NCBI GenBank assembly: GCA_034428935.1
Contig: DAOUHB010000020.1
Location: forward strand, 13,792 to 77,791
Origin: JAAYZQ01 sp034428935
Lineage (GTDB): Bacteria; Chloroflexota; Anaerolineae; JAAYZQ01
Direction of reading: 5' to 3'
Length of the DNA stretch: 64,000 nt
Shown: positions 43,309 through 53,681 of the stretch, piece after piece
Layout: the number at the start of each line of letters is the position of its first letter
How positions within the stretch are numbered: position 1 is the first letter of the stretch
Position numbers and translations under genes: made by a program
The notes under the pieces: model-generated
Told to the model about the DNA's origin: nothing
The model's input: the letters and a program-made list of their open reading frames with translations, nothing else
Database searches by the model: none

Positions 43309-46143
43309 ATGCCGGAATCTGGCAAGCACGAGATGGAGCAGGCCGCCCTGCTGGATGCGTTGCAGGCCAGCGAGGAACGTTTTCGCCTGGCTGCTGACTT
43401 TGCCTACGACTGGGTATACTGGGAGGGCCCGGATGGCAGGTTCGTCTACGTCTCGCCCTCGTGCGCCCGAATTACCGGCTACTCGGCCGACGAATTCATC
43501 CAGGACCCGCAGCTCTTCATCCGGCTCGTGCATCCCGACGACCGGGAGATCCTGGACAGGCACCGCAACGAAGAGCGAAACCACCCGGGCACGCACGGCC
43601 TGAACTATCGCATCGTCCGTCGCGACGGGCGGGAGCGCTGGATCGGCCACGTCTGCCAGCGACTCCACGACGCCTCCGGCACCTGGCTGGGCTGGCGAGG
43701 CAGCAACCGCGACATCACAGAGCAGGTCCTGGCAGAGCAGGCCCTGGCGCTGGCTAACGAAGAGTTGGCGGTGGCCACCGAACAACTGCGGGCGCAGAAC
43801 GAAGAGCTGCTCGCCGCCCGCCGTGACATGGAGAGCCAACACCAGCGGTACCAGGAGCTCTTTGACCTGGCACCCGATGGCTACCTCGTCACGAACCTGG
43901 AGGGTATCGTCCAGGAGGCAAACCACGTCGCCGCGGCCCTCCTCGGAACGGACAAAGCTGCCCTGGTTGGCGAGCCCCTCGATCATTACCTGTCGCCTGC
44001 CGACCGGCCCTCCTATCACAACTACCTGGCCCAACTGGGGAGAGACGGGCCTGTTGAAACCCTGCAGTGGGAGACGTCATGGGAACCCCACGATGGAGAG
44101 CCCTTTCACGCGCATCTCAGCGTGGCAGTGGGACGCGACCCGGATGGGAAACGGGAGAGCCTGCGCTGGCTCATCCGCGACGTCACAGAACACAAGCAAG
44201 CCGACGACGCCCTCCGCGAGAGTGAGGCCAAGCTGCAGGCCCTGTTCGCCATCCTGCCGGTTGGCATTTCTATCCTGGACGCCGAGCGCCGCATCCGTTA
44301 CACCAACCCGGCCCTGTCCCGCATCCTGGACCTGCCCGCCGAAGACCTGGCGCGGGGCCGCCATCAGCAGCGGACCTATCTGAAGGCCGACGGGAGCCCC
44401 ATGGCTCCGGACGAGTTCCCCAGTGTTCGCGCTTTCAGAGAGCAGCGGACCGTGCGCGACGTCGAGGTTGGCATAGTCAAGGAAGATGGCGCGGTAATCT
44501 GGACCAACGTCAGTGCTGTGCCCCTGCCCTTTGCCGACTGGAGCGTCATCACGGTCACGGCCGACGTGACCGAGAAGGTACAGGCCCGGCGGCAGGTCGA
44601 AGAGCACGCGGCTCTCCTGGACACCATGCTCACCTCCCTGGCCGAGAGCGTGATCCTGTACGATCCCGATACCCGCATTCTGCGCGCCAATCCGGCGGCA
44701 AGGAACCTGTTCCCCTTCCCGGCCGGCGAGGACCGCAGTACCCTGGCCGAGCACATGGCCTGGAGCACGCCAATCCAAGAGAACGGGGAGGCGATCCCCC
44801 TGGATGAGGCGCCGGCCATGCGAGCGCTGCGCGGCGAGACGGTAAACGGCGTGGTCATGGGCCTGCAGATCGGCCCCGGACCACGCGTCTGGCTCTCGGC
44901 CAGCGCGGCACCCGTGTGCGGTCCGGACGGTGCGTTGATGGGCGCCCTGGTCAGCCTGGTCGATATCACCGAGCTGCGCCGGGCCAGGGAGGAACTGGAG
45001 CAGCGAGTCCAGGAGCGAACGGCCGAGCTATGGACCAGCAACCAGGCGCTCCAGTCCGAGATCCTCGTGCGGCGGCAGGCAGAGGCCGACCTGCGCGAAA
45101 GCGAGCTGCGCTTCCGCCAACTGGCCGAGAACGTGGACGAGGTGTTCTGCCTGTGGGAGGCGGAAACGAGGCGAGCCCTGTACGTGAGCCCCTCCTACGA
45201 GGTCCTGTGGGGCCGGCCCGTCGCGGAGGTGTACCGCAGCGTCGAGGCGGCGCTGGAGGGCGTGCATTCAGAGGACCGCGAACGTGTGCGTGCCATCTGG
45301 GAGGACAGCAGCCAAAACCACGACGCCGAGTTTCGCGTCCTGCGGCCTGATGGTAGCGTGCGCTGGGTGCGGGGCCGCACCTTTGTCGTGGAAGGCGAGG
45401 ACGGAATGGCCCCACGCATCGCCGCCATCGCGAGCGATATCACCGGGCAAAAAGAGGCGCAAGCAACGGTGATACGGGCCGATAGGCTGAAAACGTCGGT
45501 ACAATTGGCCGCCTCCCTGGCGCACGAGATCAACAACCCTCTGCAGTCGGCCATCGGCTGCCTCGACCTGGCGATCGAGTCCATGGACAACGGCAGGGAC
45601 CCGAGGCGATATTTCGACATCGTCAGCCAGGCGTTGGAACAGGCGGCCGCGGTGGTGGGCCAGTTGCGCAGCCTGCATGGGCAGTTGGGCGTCGAGGAGC
45701 GCTATCCGGTGGACCTCGGCAACATGCTGGAACGGGTGGTAGCCCTGACCCAACAGAAGTGGCAGAGCCAGGATGTTTCCGTCATCCTGAACCTGGACCC
45801 GGACTTGCCTTCCATCGCCCTGCAAGCCGACGCCATGCACCAGGTATTTCTGAACATGGTGCACAACGCCCTGGACGCCATGCCGGACGGCGGAGAGCTG
45901 CGCATCGACGCCGAGCGGAGCTACGAGCCGGGGGGCGTGTGGATTCGCATTGCGGATACCGGGACCGGGCTATCGGCCGAGGTCCGCGAACACCTGTTTG
46001 AGCCTTTGCACAGCACGAAGTCAGAGGGCCTGGGCCTCGGCCTGTTTATCAGCCAGAACATCGTGCACCAACACTCGGGCCGCATCGAGTTCGAGTCGCA
46101 GGAAGGACAGGGGACGGTTTTCAGTATCTGGCTGCCCTCATAA
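43309..46143 (+). CDS. Soluble multi-PAS sensor histidine kinase
   Basis: The ATG at 43309 gives 944 residues (an ATG at 43333 is possible). No TM segment is seen. Five PAS domains begin at about 21, 181, 309, 432 and 599. Two coiled-coil linkers lie between them (about 143-180 and 555-600, the latter with LEQRVQERTAELWTSNQAL). HisKA has the phospho-His in ASLAHEINNPLQSAIGCLDL (about 738), and HATPase_c ends with EGLGLGLFISQNIVHQHSG. The NNPLQ form of the H box is typical of NtrB/HisKA-4-like kinases. No response regulator is adjacent, so it is an orphan kinase here. PAS1 has a WxxxPDGRFVYVSPS pattern that may be PAS_3. Confidence 0.88.
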   Translation: MPESGKHEMEQAALLDALQASEERFRLAADFAYDWVYWEGPDGRFVYVSPSCARITGYSADEFIQDPQLFIRLVHPDDREILDRHRNEERNHPGTHGLNYRIVRRDGRERWIGHVCQRLHDASGTWLGWRGSNRDITEQVLAEQALALANEELAVATEQLRAQNEELLAARRDMESQHQRYQELFDLAPDGYLVTNLEGIVQEANHVAAALLGTDKAALVGEPLDHYLSPADRPSYHNYLAQLGRDGPVETLQWETSWEPHDGEPFHAHLSVAVGRDPDGKRESLRWLIRDVTEHKQADDALRESEAKLQALFAILPVGISILDAERRIRYTNPALSRILDLPAEDLARGRHQQRTYLKADGSPMAPDEFPSVRAFREQRTVRDVEVGIVKEDGAVIWTNVSAVPLPFADWSVITVTADVTEKVQARRQVEEHAALLDTMLTSLAESVILYDPDTRILRANPAARNLFPFPAGEDRSTLAEHMAWSTPIQENGEAIPLDEAPAMRALRGETVNGVVMGLQIGPGPRVWLSASAAPVCGPDGALMGALVSLVDITELRRAREELEQRVQERTAELWTSNQALQSEILVRRQAEADLRESELRFRQLAENVDEVFCLWEAETRRALYVSPSYEVLWGRPVAEVYRSVEAALEGVHSEDRERVRAIWEDSSQNHDAEFRVLRPDGSVRWVRGRTFVVEGEDGMAPRIAAIASDITGQKEAQATVIRADRLKTSVQLAASLAHEINNPLQSAIGCLDLAIESMDNGRDPRRYFDIVSQALEQAAAVVGQLRSLHGQLGVEERYPVDLGNMLERVVALTQQKWQSQDVSVILNLDPDLPSIALQADAMHQVFLNMVHNALDAMPDGGELRIDAERSYEPGGVWIRIADTGTGLSAEVREHLFEPLHSTKSEGLGLGLFISQNIVHQHSGRIEFESQEGQGTVFSIWLPS

Positions 46144-46188
46144 CCCGCCTCGACGCCGCCGGATGAAGCCGGTCGACAAATGTAGCGC

Positions 46189-47501
46189 CTACGGCAAGGT
46201 CACCACGGCGGTCATGCGCCATTTCAGCCTCGGATCCTCCTCCTCGGGGACGACGACGACGGTATAGGTCACATCCCCGAGCTTTTCCTCGCCCAGGGGC
46301 TTGACGCGAAGCACGCGGCCCGGCAGCTCCAGGCCGGGGATGGCATCGAAGGTGAGAGACACGCGGTCGCCCTCCTCCACGCCGACGATGTCCAACTCGG
46401 TCAGGTCGTCCGTCTCGATCTCCCAGGAGCTCAGGTCGGCCAGGGCGGCCACGGGCACCCCGGCCGTCGCCAGTTCGCCCTCCCTGACGTAGAGCAGCGC
46501 CAGGGTGCCGGCAAAGGGAGCGCGCAGCTCGGTGTCGGCCAGGCCGGCCTCGGCCCGTTCCAGGGCGGCCCGCGCTCGTTCGACGGCCGCGGCGCCGGCA
46601 TCCAGGTCCTCGCTTCGGGCTCCGGCTTTCAGCAGCTCGAGCTCGGCCTCCACCTGGCGGACCATGGCCTCGGCTTCGGCAATCTCGCTGGCCGTCGCCG
46701 GCTCGTGCAGGCGGTCGAGGGTAGCCTGGGACTCCTTGATCTGGGCCCGCGCGCCGGCCACGGCATCGGCCTCGGGCTCGTCAAAGAGGGCGTCGTATCG
46801 GGCCCTGGCCGCCTCGTAGGCATTGGTGGCCTGCTGCAGTTGCAGGCTCTCGGGCAACATGGCAATGTCGCCGCGGGCAGCAACGCGGTCGTAGGCGGTC
46901 TGGGCCTGCCGCAGGGCGGCCTCGGCATTGGCCAGCTCTGCCTCGGCGGCAATGCGGAGCGCCTCTTCCGGGCCCTCATACAGGCGATCCAGCGTGGCCT
47001 GGGCGGCCTGCAGCGCCGCCTGGGCGGCGGCAAGGTCCCCGGCTCGGGCCCCTTCCTGGAGGCGTGCCAGGCGCGCCCGGGCGGCCGCCAGGCCGGCCTC
47101 GGCCGCGGCAATCTCCTGGCGTCGGGCGCCCGCCTTAAGGTTCGCGTACTGCGCCTCGGCACTGGCCAGGGCTGCCTTGGCTTCGGCCACGGCGGCCCGC
47201 TGATGGGCATCTTGCAAGCGGAGGATGAGCTCTCCCTCCTCGACGCTGGCCCCCTCTTCCACCAGGATCTCGGCCACGATGCCGCTGGCCGCCATGCTCA
47301 GGGTGGCGTGGCGCCGGGGCACGACCACGCCCTCGGCCACCACCGCCCGGAGCTCCGGCGCCGGCGTGGAAGCCTGCGTCGCTGCTTCGGAGGCATTGGC
47401 CACCTCTCCCTTCTCGGCAAAGAGGGGCACGCTGCCCGTCACAAACATCACTACAACCGTCAAGATGAGCGCCAGCCCGAGGGCCAGCAAAAGCAGTTTT
47501 T

Positions 47502-47505
<4 letters not shown>
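46189..47505 (-). CDS. HlyD/RND-type periplasmic adaptor of an ABC efflux system
   Basis: 438 residues with one N-terminal TM (about 5-25). A lipoyl half-motif (AASGIVAEILVEEGASVEEG) is followed by a very long Ala/Glu-rich coiled coil (about 100-330) with repeated LARLQEGAR, LDRLYEG and LDRLHEP modules. The second lipoyl half is APFAGTLALLYVREGELAT, then a beta-barrel domain. It links the ATPase/permease to an outer layer or to the wall in MacAB-like pumps. It overlaps the ATPase gene by 4 bases at its upstream side. Confidence 0.87.
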
Positions 47506-48309
<804 letters not shown>

Positions 48310-48317
<8 letters not shown>

Positions 48318-49035
48318 TGGTCCCATCTCCCGCGCCGCCCTGCCGGTCGCTCACGATCTCGCCGTCGGCAAGGTGCACCACCCGGCTGACGCGGGAAGCC
48401 ACGTCCCGGTCGTGGGTGACCATCAGGATGGTGCGACCCTGTTCCACCAGCGCCTCAAAGACGCGCAAGACGTCGTCCGCGGTCTTGCTGTCGAGGTTGC
48501 CCGTGGGCTCGTCGGCTGCCAGGAAATCGGGATCGTTGGCCAGGGCCCGGGCGATGGCCACCCGCTGGCGCTGCCCGCCTGACACGGCCGAGGGAAGCTT
48601 GTCGGCCTGCTCGACAATGCCCACCTGGTCGAGGAGGTAGAGGGCCCGCTCGCGCTGTTCCTTCGACGAGCCGTACAGCCCGGCAAAGTCCATGGGCAAC
48701 ATGACGTTCTGCGCGCAGGTGAGCATGGGCAGCAACTGGAAGAACTGGAAGATGACGCCCACCGTGCGCCCGCGCCAGCCGGCGATCTGGTCTTCGTTCA
48801 TCCTGTGCACGTCTCGCTCTCCGACGCGCACCTGGCCGGTCGTCGGACGATCGATGCCCGTCACCATGTTCACCAGCGTGGACTTGCCCGCACCCGACTT
48901 GCCCACGACGGCCACGAACTCGCCGGGCCAGATGTGCAGGTCGATGTCCTTCAGGGCATAAAATGCACCTGCGGGAGTGCGGTAAGCCTTGGTCAGGCCG
49001 GCCACCTGGATCAGGGGCTGCTGCGACTCATTCAT
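48310..49035 (-). CDS. ABC transporter ATP-binding protein (MacB/LolD type) 1
   Basis: 241 residues. Walker A VGKSGAGKSTLVNM, signature VSGGQRQRVAIARAL, Walker B FLAADEPTGNLDSKT and H-loop VTHDRDVASRV are all intact. The early GLTKAYRTPAGAFYALKDID is typical of the MacB/FtsE-like group, which couple to FtsX-type permeases. The ATG overlaps the end of the permease gene by 8 bases. It is about 50 percent identical by eye to the second ATPase, suggesting a tandem duplication. Confidence 0.92.
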
Positions 49036-51418
49036 ACGCCAAAACCTCTCGAATCGTCATCTGCACCGCGCTGCGAGCCGGCCCCAGGCTGGCGACGACG
49101 GCCACACCCAGGAGAACAAAGAACCAGGCAACGGCAGCGATCAACGAGTAGCGGTGGGTTAGCGGTACCTGGATGAGGACCAGGCCCAGTTGCTCGCTCA
49201 TGACGGCACTCACGGGCACCGAAAGGGCGGCGCCCACGATCCAGCTCAGGACGCCCAGCGCCAGGCCCTCGACCAGGACGATCTTGCGCACCGACAGGTT
49301 TGAGGCGCCGATGGCGCGCAAGACACCGATCTCGCGCACCCGCTCCAGGACGTTGATACTCATGGTGGTGGTCAGGCCCAGCCCGCCCACGGCCGCCAAC
49401 AGCAGGGCCATGAGGACCAGGAAGGCGACGATGATGGTGAACAGGAGCTTGTTCTCGGCGCGCATCACCTGCGTGGTCTCGGTGCCGCTGATGCCCAGGC
49501 CCTGTGCCTCGAAATGTTCCAGGAGGCGCAGGGCCATCTCTTCCTGGCTCGCGGCGTCGTGCTGCCGGGTCACCACCTGCACGCGGTCCACCTGGTCGGG
49601 CCTGCGCGCCGCGTACCCATAGTCGTCGAGGGCAACATAGATGGCCGGCCCTGCCGCCTCGGTGGGCACGCTGCCCACCACGCGCCACGACGACTCCCGG
49701 CCAGCGATGTCGAGAAGGATATCGTCACCCACCCCCAGGCCGGGCTCCCGATCCAGCACGTCGCTGTTGACCACCACGGAATTGGGCACAGAAGCCGGCA
49801 GCCATTGGCCGTCCAGGATCTCGGGCCTGATAAGGAGCGAGCCGCGGGGCGCGGCATACAGGCGCATGCTCTCACTCTCGGTGCCGTCGGGCCGCTGCCA
49901 GGTGGCACTGTCCGCCGCCCAGCCCTCGACGGCCACGACGCCCGGCACCTGGAGGGCAGCCTGCTCCACCCGCGCCATCCGCTGCGGCCGGTCGAGGCGC
50001 ACCGACACATCGTAGCCGTGAAAGCGCATGAAATTCTCGACCGTGGCGTCCACCGAGGCCCAGGCGCTGATCACCGAGATGAACAACGCGGTGCCAACGA
50101 TGAGCACGACGAGGGTCTGTAGCAGTCGCCCCTTGTGTCGCAGCGTGTTGCGTACCGCCAAGAGTGCAGGGCGCTGCAACGAGAGGGCCTTTTGCACCCA
50201 GCGCACCAGGCGCTCCAGGACGCCGCGTCGGTAGCCGCCCCTGTCGATACCCACGTCGTTGAGGGCCCTCTGGGTCGTCACCCCTGTTCCGCGGATGACG
50301 GGCACCAGCCCTGCCAGGACCGGCAGCACCAGGCCGACCGCCGCCTGGATGACCACGAGGTGGACCGGCACAGACAGGTCGTCGATGAGGACGTTGAGCA
50401 TGCCATCCACCATGCTAATCATGATGGTCTGGGACGTCAACAGAGCAAGGGGAATTCCGACGACAATGGCGATGGCGCCATAGACCAGGACGGTGACGAT
50501 GTACAGGCTCATGATCTGCCAGCGGCGGGCGCCGATGAGCTTCATGACGCCGATCTGCGGGATCTGCTGGGTGATGAGCGCCGTGATGGCATTGACCACC
50601 AGGAACCCGGAGAGCAACAGGATGAGGATGCCGAACGTGGACAGGATGAGCACGATGGCCTCGATAAAGGGGTCGGCAAAGGCTTCGGTGATCACCCGCC
50701 GGCCCAGGACCTGCCTGCCGGTGCGCTCCAGGTGGGCCTCGACCGCGTCGATCATGGCCAGGATGTGCGCCTCGTCCCGGGGCCTCTCTTCAAGAGTCAG
50801 GTGCAGCTCGGTGTACGACTCGTCCAGGCCAAGGGCGCCCACGGTTTCCAGCGTGATATAACCGGTTGGCCGGTTGGTAATGCTGGGGCCCAGCTCCTGG
50901 GGATCGTGGGCCGTGCCGACCACGGTTAGCGTCTTGGTCGCGCCATCCTCCAGCTCCACGACCAGGTCCTGCCCGATCTCCGTGGCCAGGTATTCAGGCG
51001 CCAGGCGCTCCAGGAGCACCTCGCGCTTCCCGGGCGGCCAGCTTCCCTGCACGTGGGTGAGGGCATCCACCTGCGCCCCTTCAAAGCTGGGCAGTGCCAC
51101 CAGGATCACGTCACCCCGGGAGCCATCCGGATAGGTAAAGTGGGTCGTCACCACCCGCCGGCCTTCGGCCGCCAACAAGCCCGGAATCTCGGCGATCCTC
51201 TCGGCCAGGTCCTCCTGGAAGGGCTGGGTGTAGAGGATGGCCGAGGCGAGCCGCGCCCCCTCCTGGTCGCTGCCGTACTCGCGCACGACCATCTCGCGCG
51301 TGTTCAAGACGACGCCCACAGCATAGACACCTACGGCGATGGCCAGGGCCACCACGAGGGTGCGACCGCGGTGCCGCCACAGATCTAGAAGTACTTTTAG
51401 CCACCTGGGCTGTAACAT
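49028..51418 (-). CDS. FtsX/MacB-type ABC transporter permease
   Basis: Start chosen at 51418 (796 residues), with an ATG at 51442 as alternative; the frame is open to 51526 but this overlaps the promoter. TM1 (about 15-35) is followed by a large outer domain (40-240), then three TM segments (about 250-380). A second TM and outer domain follow (about 430-650), and a final three-TM FtsX unit (about 690-790) holds AVGGLGLTTTMSINVLERVR and EIGVLRAIGAS. The duplicated FtsX layout matches 8-10 TM macrolide or lipoprotein-type exporters. It is first in the efflux operon and divergent from the two-component system. Confidence 0.88.
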   Translation of the reverse strand: MLQPRWLKVLLDLWRHRGRTLVVALAIAVGVYAVGVVLNTREMVVREYGSDQEGARLASAILYTQPFQEDLAERIAEIPGLLAAEGRRVVTTHFTYPDGSRGDVILVALPSFEGAQVDALTHVQGSWPPGKREVLLERLAPEYLATEIGQDLVVELEDGATKTLTVVGTAHDPQELGPSITNRPTGYITLETVGALGLDESYTELHLTLEERPRDEAHILAMIDAVEAHLERTGRQVLGRRVITEAFADPFIEAIVLILSTFGILILLLSGFLVVNAITALITQQIPQIGVMKLIGARRWQIMSLYIVTVLVYGAIAIVVGIPLALLTSQTIMISMVDGMLNVLIDDLSVPVHLVVIQAAVGLVLPVLAGLVPVIRGTGVTTQRALNDVGIDRGGYRRGVLERLVRWVQKALSLQRPALLAVRNTLRHKGRLLQTLVVLIVGTALFISVISAWASVDATVENFMRFHGYDVSVRLDRPQRMARVEQAALQVPGVVAVEGWAADSATWQRPDGTESESMRLYAAPRGSLLIRPEILDGQWLPASVPNSVVVNSDVLDREPGLGVGDDILLDIAGRESSWRVVGSVPTEAAGPAIYVALDDYGYAARRPDQVDRVQVVTRQHDAASQEEMALRLLEHFEAQGLGISGTETTQVMRAENKLLFTIIVAFLVLMALLLAAVGGLGLTTTMSINVLERVREIGVLRAIGASNLSVRKIVLVEGLALGVLSWIVGAALSVPVSAVMSEQLGLVLIQVPLTHRYSLIAAVAWFFVLLGVAVVASLGPARSAVQMTIREVLAYE

Positions 51419-51489
51419 CTCGTCTCGACTTTCTCTGAACATCAAAGGTACGGCGCAGGACTTGTGCCTGTGCGCCGCACCCAAGCCAT

Positions 51490-51495
51490 AGTATA
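51490..51495 (-). promoter_or_regulatory. Promoter -10 for the ABC efflux operon
   Basis: On the minus strand TATACT at 51495-51490; predicted start near 51483. No good -35 lies upstream. A GTGACACCTGTCAC palindrome is centred about 43 bases before the start, as expected for an activator-dependent promoter. Confidence 0.5.
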
Positions 51496-51505
51496 CGCTG
51501 CCGGG

Positions 51506-51551
51506 CGTCACTCTTGCCAGTGACACCTGTCACCAAAAGTGTCACGTGACA
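51506..51551. promoter_or_regulatory. Operator cluster: five GTCAC/GTGAC half-sites between divergent promoters
   Basis: Half-sites are GTCAC 51507-51511, GTGACA 51520-51525, TGTCAC 51528-51533, TGTCAC 51540-51545 and GTGACA 51546-51551. They build a GTGACA-CC-TGTCAC palindrome and an abutting TGTCACGTGACA palindrome. The likely binder is the NarL-type response regulator encoded at 52925. Confidence 0.65.
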
Positions 51552-51575
51552 TAGGCTCCTTGGCCCAGAATATGG

Positions 51576-51581
51576 TATAAT
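51576..51581 (+). promoter_or_regulatory. Extended -10 promoter of the NarL-type two-component operon; predicted leaderless
   Basis: TGGTATAAT with TATAAT at 51576-51581. Six bases (GGTGCC) separate it from the ATG at 51588, so +1 falls on the A of the ATG. No -35 match is present. Confidence 0.6.
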
Positions 51582-51587
51582 GGTGCC

Positions 51588-52940
51588 ATGAACGAGAGGG
51601 AGTTGGAGCCTGGCTTCTTGCAGGCTTTTCGATTTTTCGTCGCCATCCGCATCGTCTTCTGGATCATCATCGGGCCCATCCTCGTGGTGGTCAACATGGC
51701 CCAGGGCGCGAGCATGCCCCTCTCCGAGATTGCCAACCTGACGCTCATCGAGCGGCTGACACTGCCCAACATCGCTCCCATCCTGGTCATGGAGGTGGCG
51801 CTCCTGCTGCTGTTGACACTGCCCCAGGTGGCCCGCAGCCTGCGCAGCCGGTTCGTGCCCATCATGCTGGTCCTGGCCCTCATCCCCCTCCTGGTGGGCC
51901 AGTATTGGTGGCCGGCGGAAAACCCGCTGCAGACGCCCTTTGTCATCTTCTTTTTTGTGATGCTGGTCTTTATCGCGTGGCAATACAGCTTTCGCTACGT
52001 CCTGACCTACGTCCTGGCCCTGACCCTCTACCAGGCACGCTTCACCCGGATCCTGGAGAGCTGGCCGCTGAGCTTTAACGTGGGCTGGTTGATCCTGCAA
52101 GCGGCCATGATGCTCATCGTCGGCTATATCATCGTCCAGCTCGTGTCCATCCATCGCGAGCAGCGGGCAGCCCTGGCCGAGGCCTACGAGCGCCAGGCCG
52201 CTGCCCACCGCCGGCTGCAACAGTACGCCGCCACGGTAGAGCAACTGACCATCAGCCGCGAGCGAAACCGCCTGGCCCGCGAGCTGCACGACACGCTCGC
52301 CCACTCCCTCAGCGCCGCCACCGTCCAGTTGGAGGCCGTTCGCTCCGTGTGGCACGTGGACAGGGCCCGAGCCCAGACCTTGCTGGATCAGACCGACGAG
52401 ACAATCCGCCGCGGCCTGGTGGAGGCGCGGCGGGCCATGCAACGACTGCGGGCCTCGCCCCTGGAAGATAAGGGGCTTACGGGAGCGCTGCGCGAGCTTG
52501 CCGAGACGGCCGCCGAGCGGTCGGGCGCCGCCCTGCAACTGCGCATGGAGCCCAACCTCGACGGCCACGTGGCACCGGCCGCGGAGCAGGGGCTCTATCG
52601 CATTGCCCAGGAAGCGCTGGAGAACGTGGTGCGCCACGCCGAGGCGCGCAACATCGGTGTGCGGCTGGAGGCCCAGGACGGACGCCTGGTCCTGACCGTC
52701 AAGGACGACGGCCAGGGGATCACCGCTGCCGGCGATGAGCAGAACGGGCAATCCCCCATCCGCAACGGGCTCGGTATCCTGGGCATGAAGGAACGTGCAG
52801 GGGTTGTGGGCGGCCAGCTCGACATCGACAGCCGCCCAGGGATGGGCACCACGGTGCGCCTGGCGATCCCCCTCGAGCCGGAGGCGAGCGGCCTGATACC
52901 GCCGGGCCTGGAGGGCGATGTGCAATGGTTCGCGTCCTGA
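51588..52940 (+). CDS. NarL-family (HisKA_3) sensor histidine kinase
   Basis: 450 residues. Six hydrophobic segments (about 15-185) form the sensor. A short coiled coil (EAYERQAAAHRRLQQYAATV) leads to the HisKA_3 H box ERNRLARELHDTLAHSLSAA (about 224) and the HATPase_c domain with ALENVVRHAEARNIGV and GLGILGMKERAGVVGG. This is the DesK/LiaS-like membrane kinase class. It is translated with a 16-base overlap into the response regulator gene. There is no ribosome site, and the transcript is predicted to start at the ATG. Confidence 0.9.
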   Translation: MNERELEPGFLQAFRFFVAIRIVFWIIIGPILVVVNMAQGASMPLSEIANLTLIERLTLPNIAPILVMEVALLLLLTLPQVARSLRSRFVPIMLVLALIPLLVGQYWWPAENPLQTPFVIFFFVMLVFIAWQYSFRYVLTYVLALTLYQARFTRILESWPLSFNVGWLILQAAMMLIVGYIIVQLVSIHREQRAALAEAYERQAAAHRRLQQYAATVEQLTISRERNRLARELHDTLAHSLSAATVQLEAVRSVWHVDRARAQTLLDQTDETIRRGLVEARRAMQRLRASPLEDKGLTGALRELAETAAERSGAALQLRMEPNLDGHVAPAAEQGLYRIAQEALENVVRHAEARNIGVRLEAQDGRLVLTVKDDGQGITAAGDEQNGQSPIRNGLGILGMKERAGVVGGQLDIDSRPGMGTTVRLAIPLEPEASGLIPPGLEGDVQWFAS

Positions 52941-53581
52941 TCGTCGACGACCAGACGGTGGTGCGAGAGGGCCTGGCCGCCATCCTGGGCACGGACCCCG
53001 AGATCGAGGTCGTGGGCCTGGCCGGCAACGGCCGGCAGGCCCTGGAGCTGGTGCCCGAGGCCCAGCCCGACGTCGTGTTGATGGACCTGAAGATGCCCGT
53101 CCTCAACGGCGTGCAGGCCACCAGGCGGCTGCGGCAGCAATACCCCCGGGTCCGCGTCCTGGTCCTGACGACCTATGCCGCGGACGAGTGGGTCCTGGAT
53201 GCCATCGCCGCCGGCGCGGCCGGCTACCTCCTCAAGGACAGCCGGCGCGCCGAGCTGCTTGACGCCATCAAGGGCACCGCCCAGGGCCGCGCCTACCTCG
53301 ATCCGTCCATCGCCGGCCGGGTCATGGAGCGGGCGGCCTCTCATCACTCGCCTCCTGCGCCCGCCTCTCCGCCAGCCGAGCCCCTCACCGAGCGCGAGCA
53401 GCAGATCCTGGCACTTCTGGCCCGCGGCTACAGCAATCCCGAGATCGCGCAGCGCCTGCACCTGGCGCGGGGGACGGTGCGCAACTATGTCAGCACCATC
53501 CTGCAAAAGCTGGGCGCCTCCGACCGCACCGAGGCCGCTGTCCTCGCCCTACGGCAGGGGCTGGTGCGCGACGGGGAGTAG
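52925..53581 (+). CDS. NarL/LuxR-family response regulator
   Basis: 218 residues. The receiver domain starts VRVLIVDDQTVVREGLAAIL, with the phospho-Asp in VVLMDLKMPVLNG (about 54) and the Lys in AAGYLLKDSRRAEL. An inter-domain linker with Pro/Ala leads to the LuxR HTH: LTEREQQILALLARGYSNPE, EIAQRLHLARGTVRNYVSTI and LQKLGASDRTEAAVLAL. It should bind the GTGACA palindromes between 51506 and 51551 and drive both its own operon and the ABC efflux operon. Confidence 0.92.
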   Translation: MVRVLIVDDQTVVREGLAAILGTDPEIEVVGLAGNGRQALELVPEAQPDVVLMDLKMPVLNGVQATRRLRQQYPRVRVLVLTTYAADEWVLDAIAAGAAGYLLKDSRRAELLDAIKGTAQGRAYLDPSIAGRVMERAASHHSPPAPASPPAEPLTEREQQILALLARGYSNPEIAQRLHLARGTVRNYVSTILQKLGASDRTEAAVLALRQGLVRDGE

Positions 53582-53618
53582 CGGTGGGGCGGGCGGGTTT
53601 CGACCCCGGGAGAGAAGA

Positions 53619-53648
53619 GCCGCCGGTTGAAACCGGCGGCCGTTTTCT
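53619..53648. terminator. Terminator between convergent genes
   Basis: GCCGCCGGTT (53619-53628), a two-base loop (GA; realistically four bases), AACCGGCGGC (53631-53640), then CGTTTTCT. It ends the two-component operon and, read from the other side (AAAACG..., weaker T tract), may also serve the surface-protein gene. Confidence 0.75.
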
Positions 53649-53681
53649 CCCCCAGGCAGTTCTATGCCGGCAAGGTCGCTC

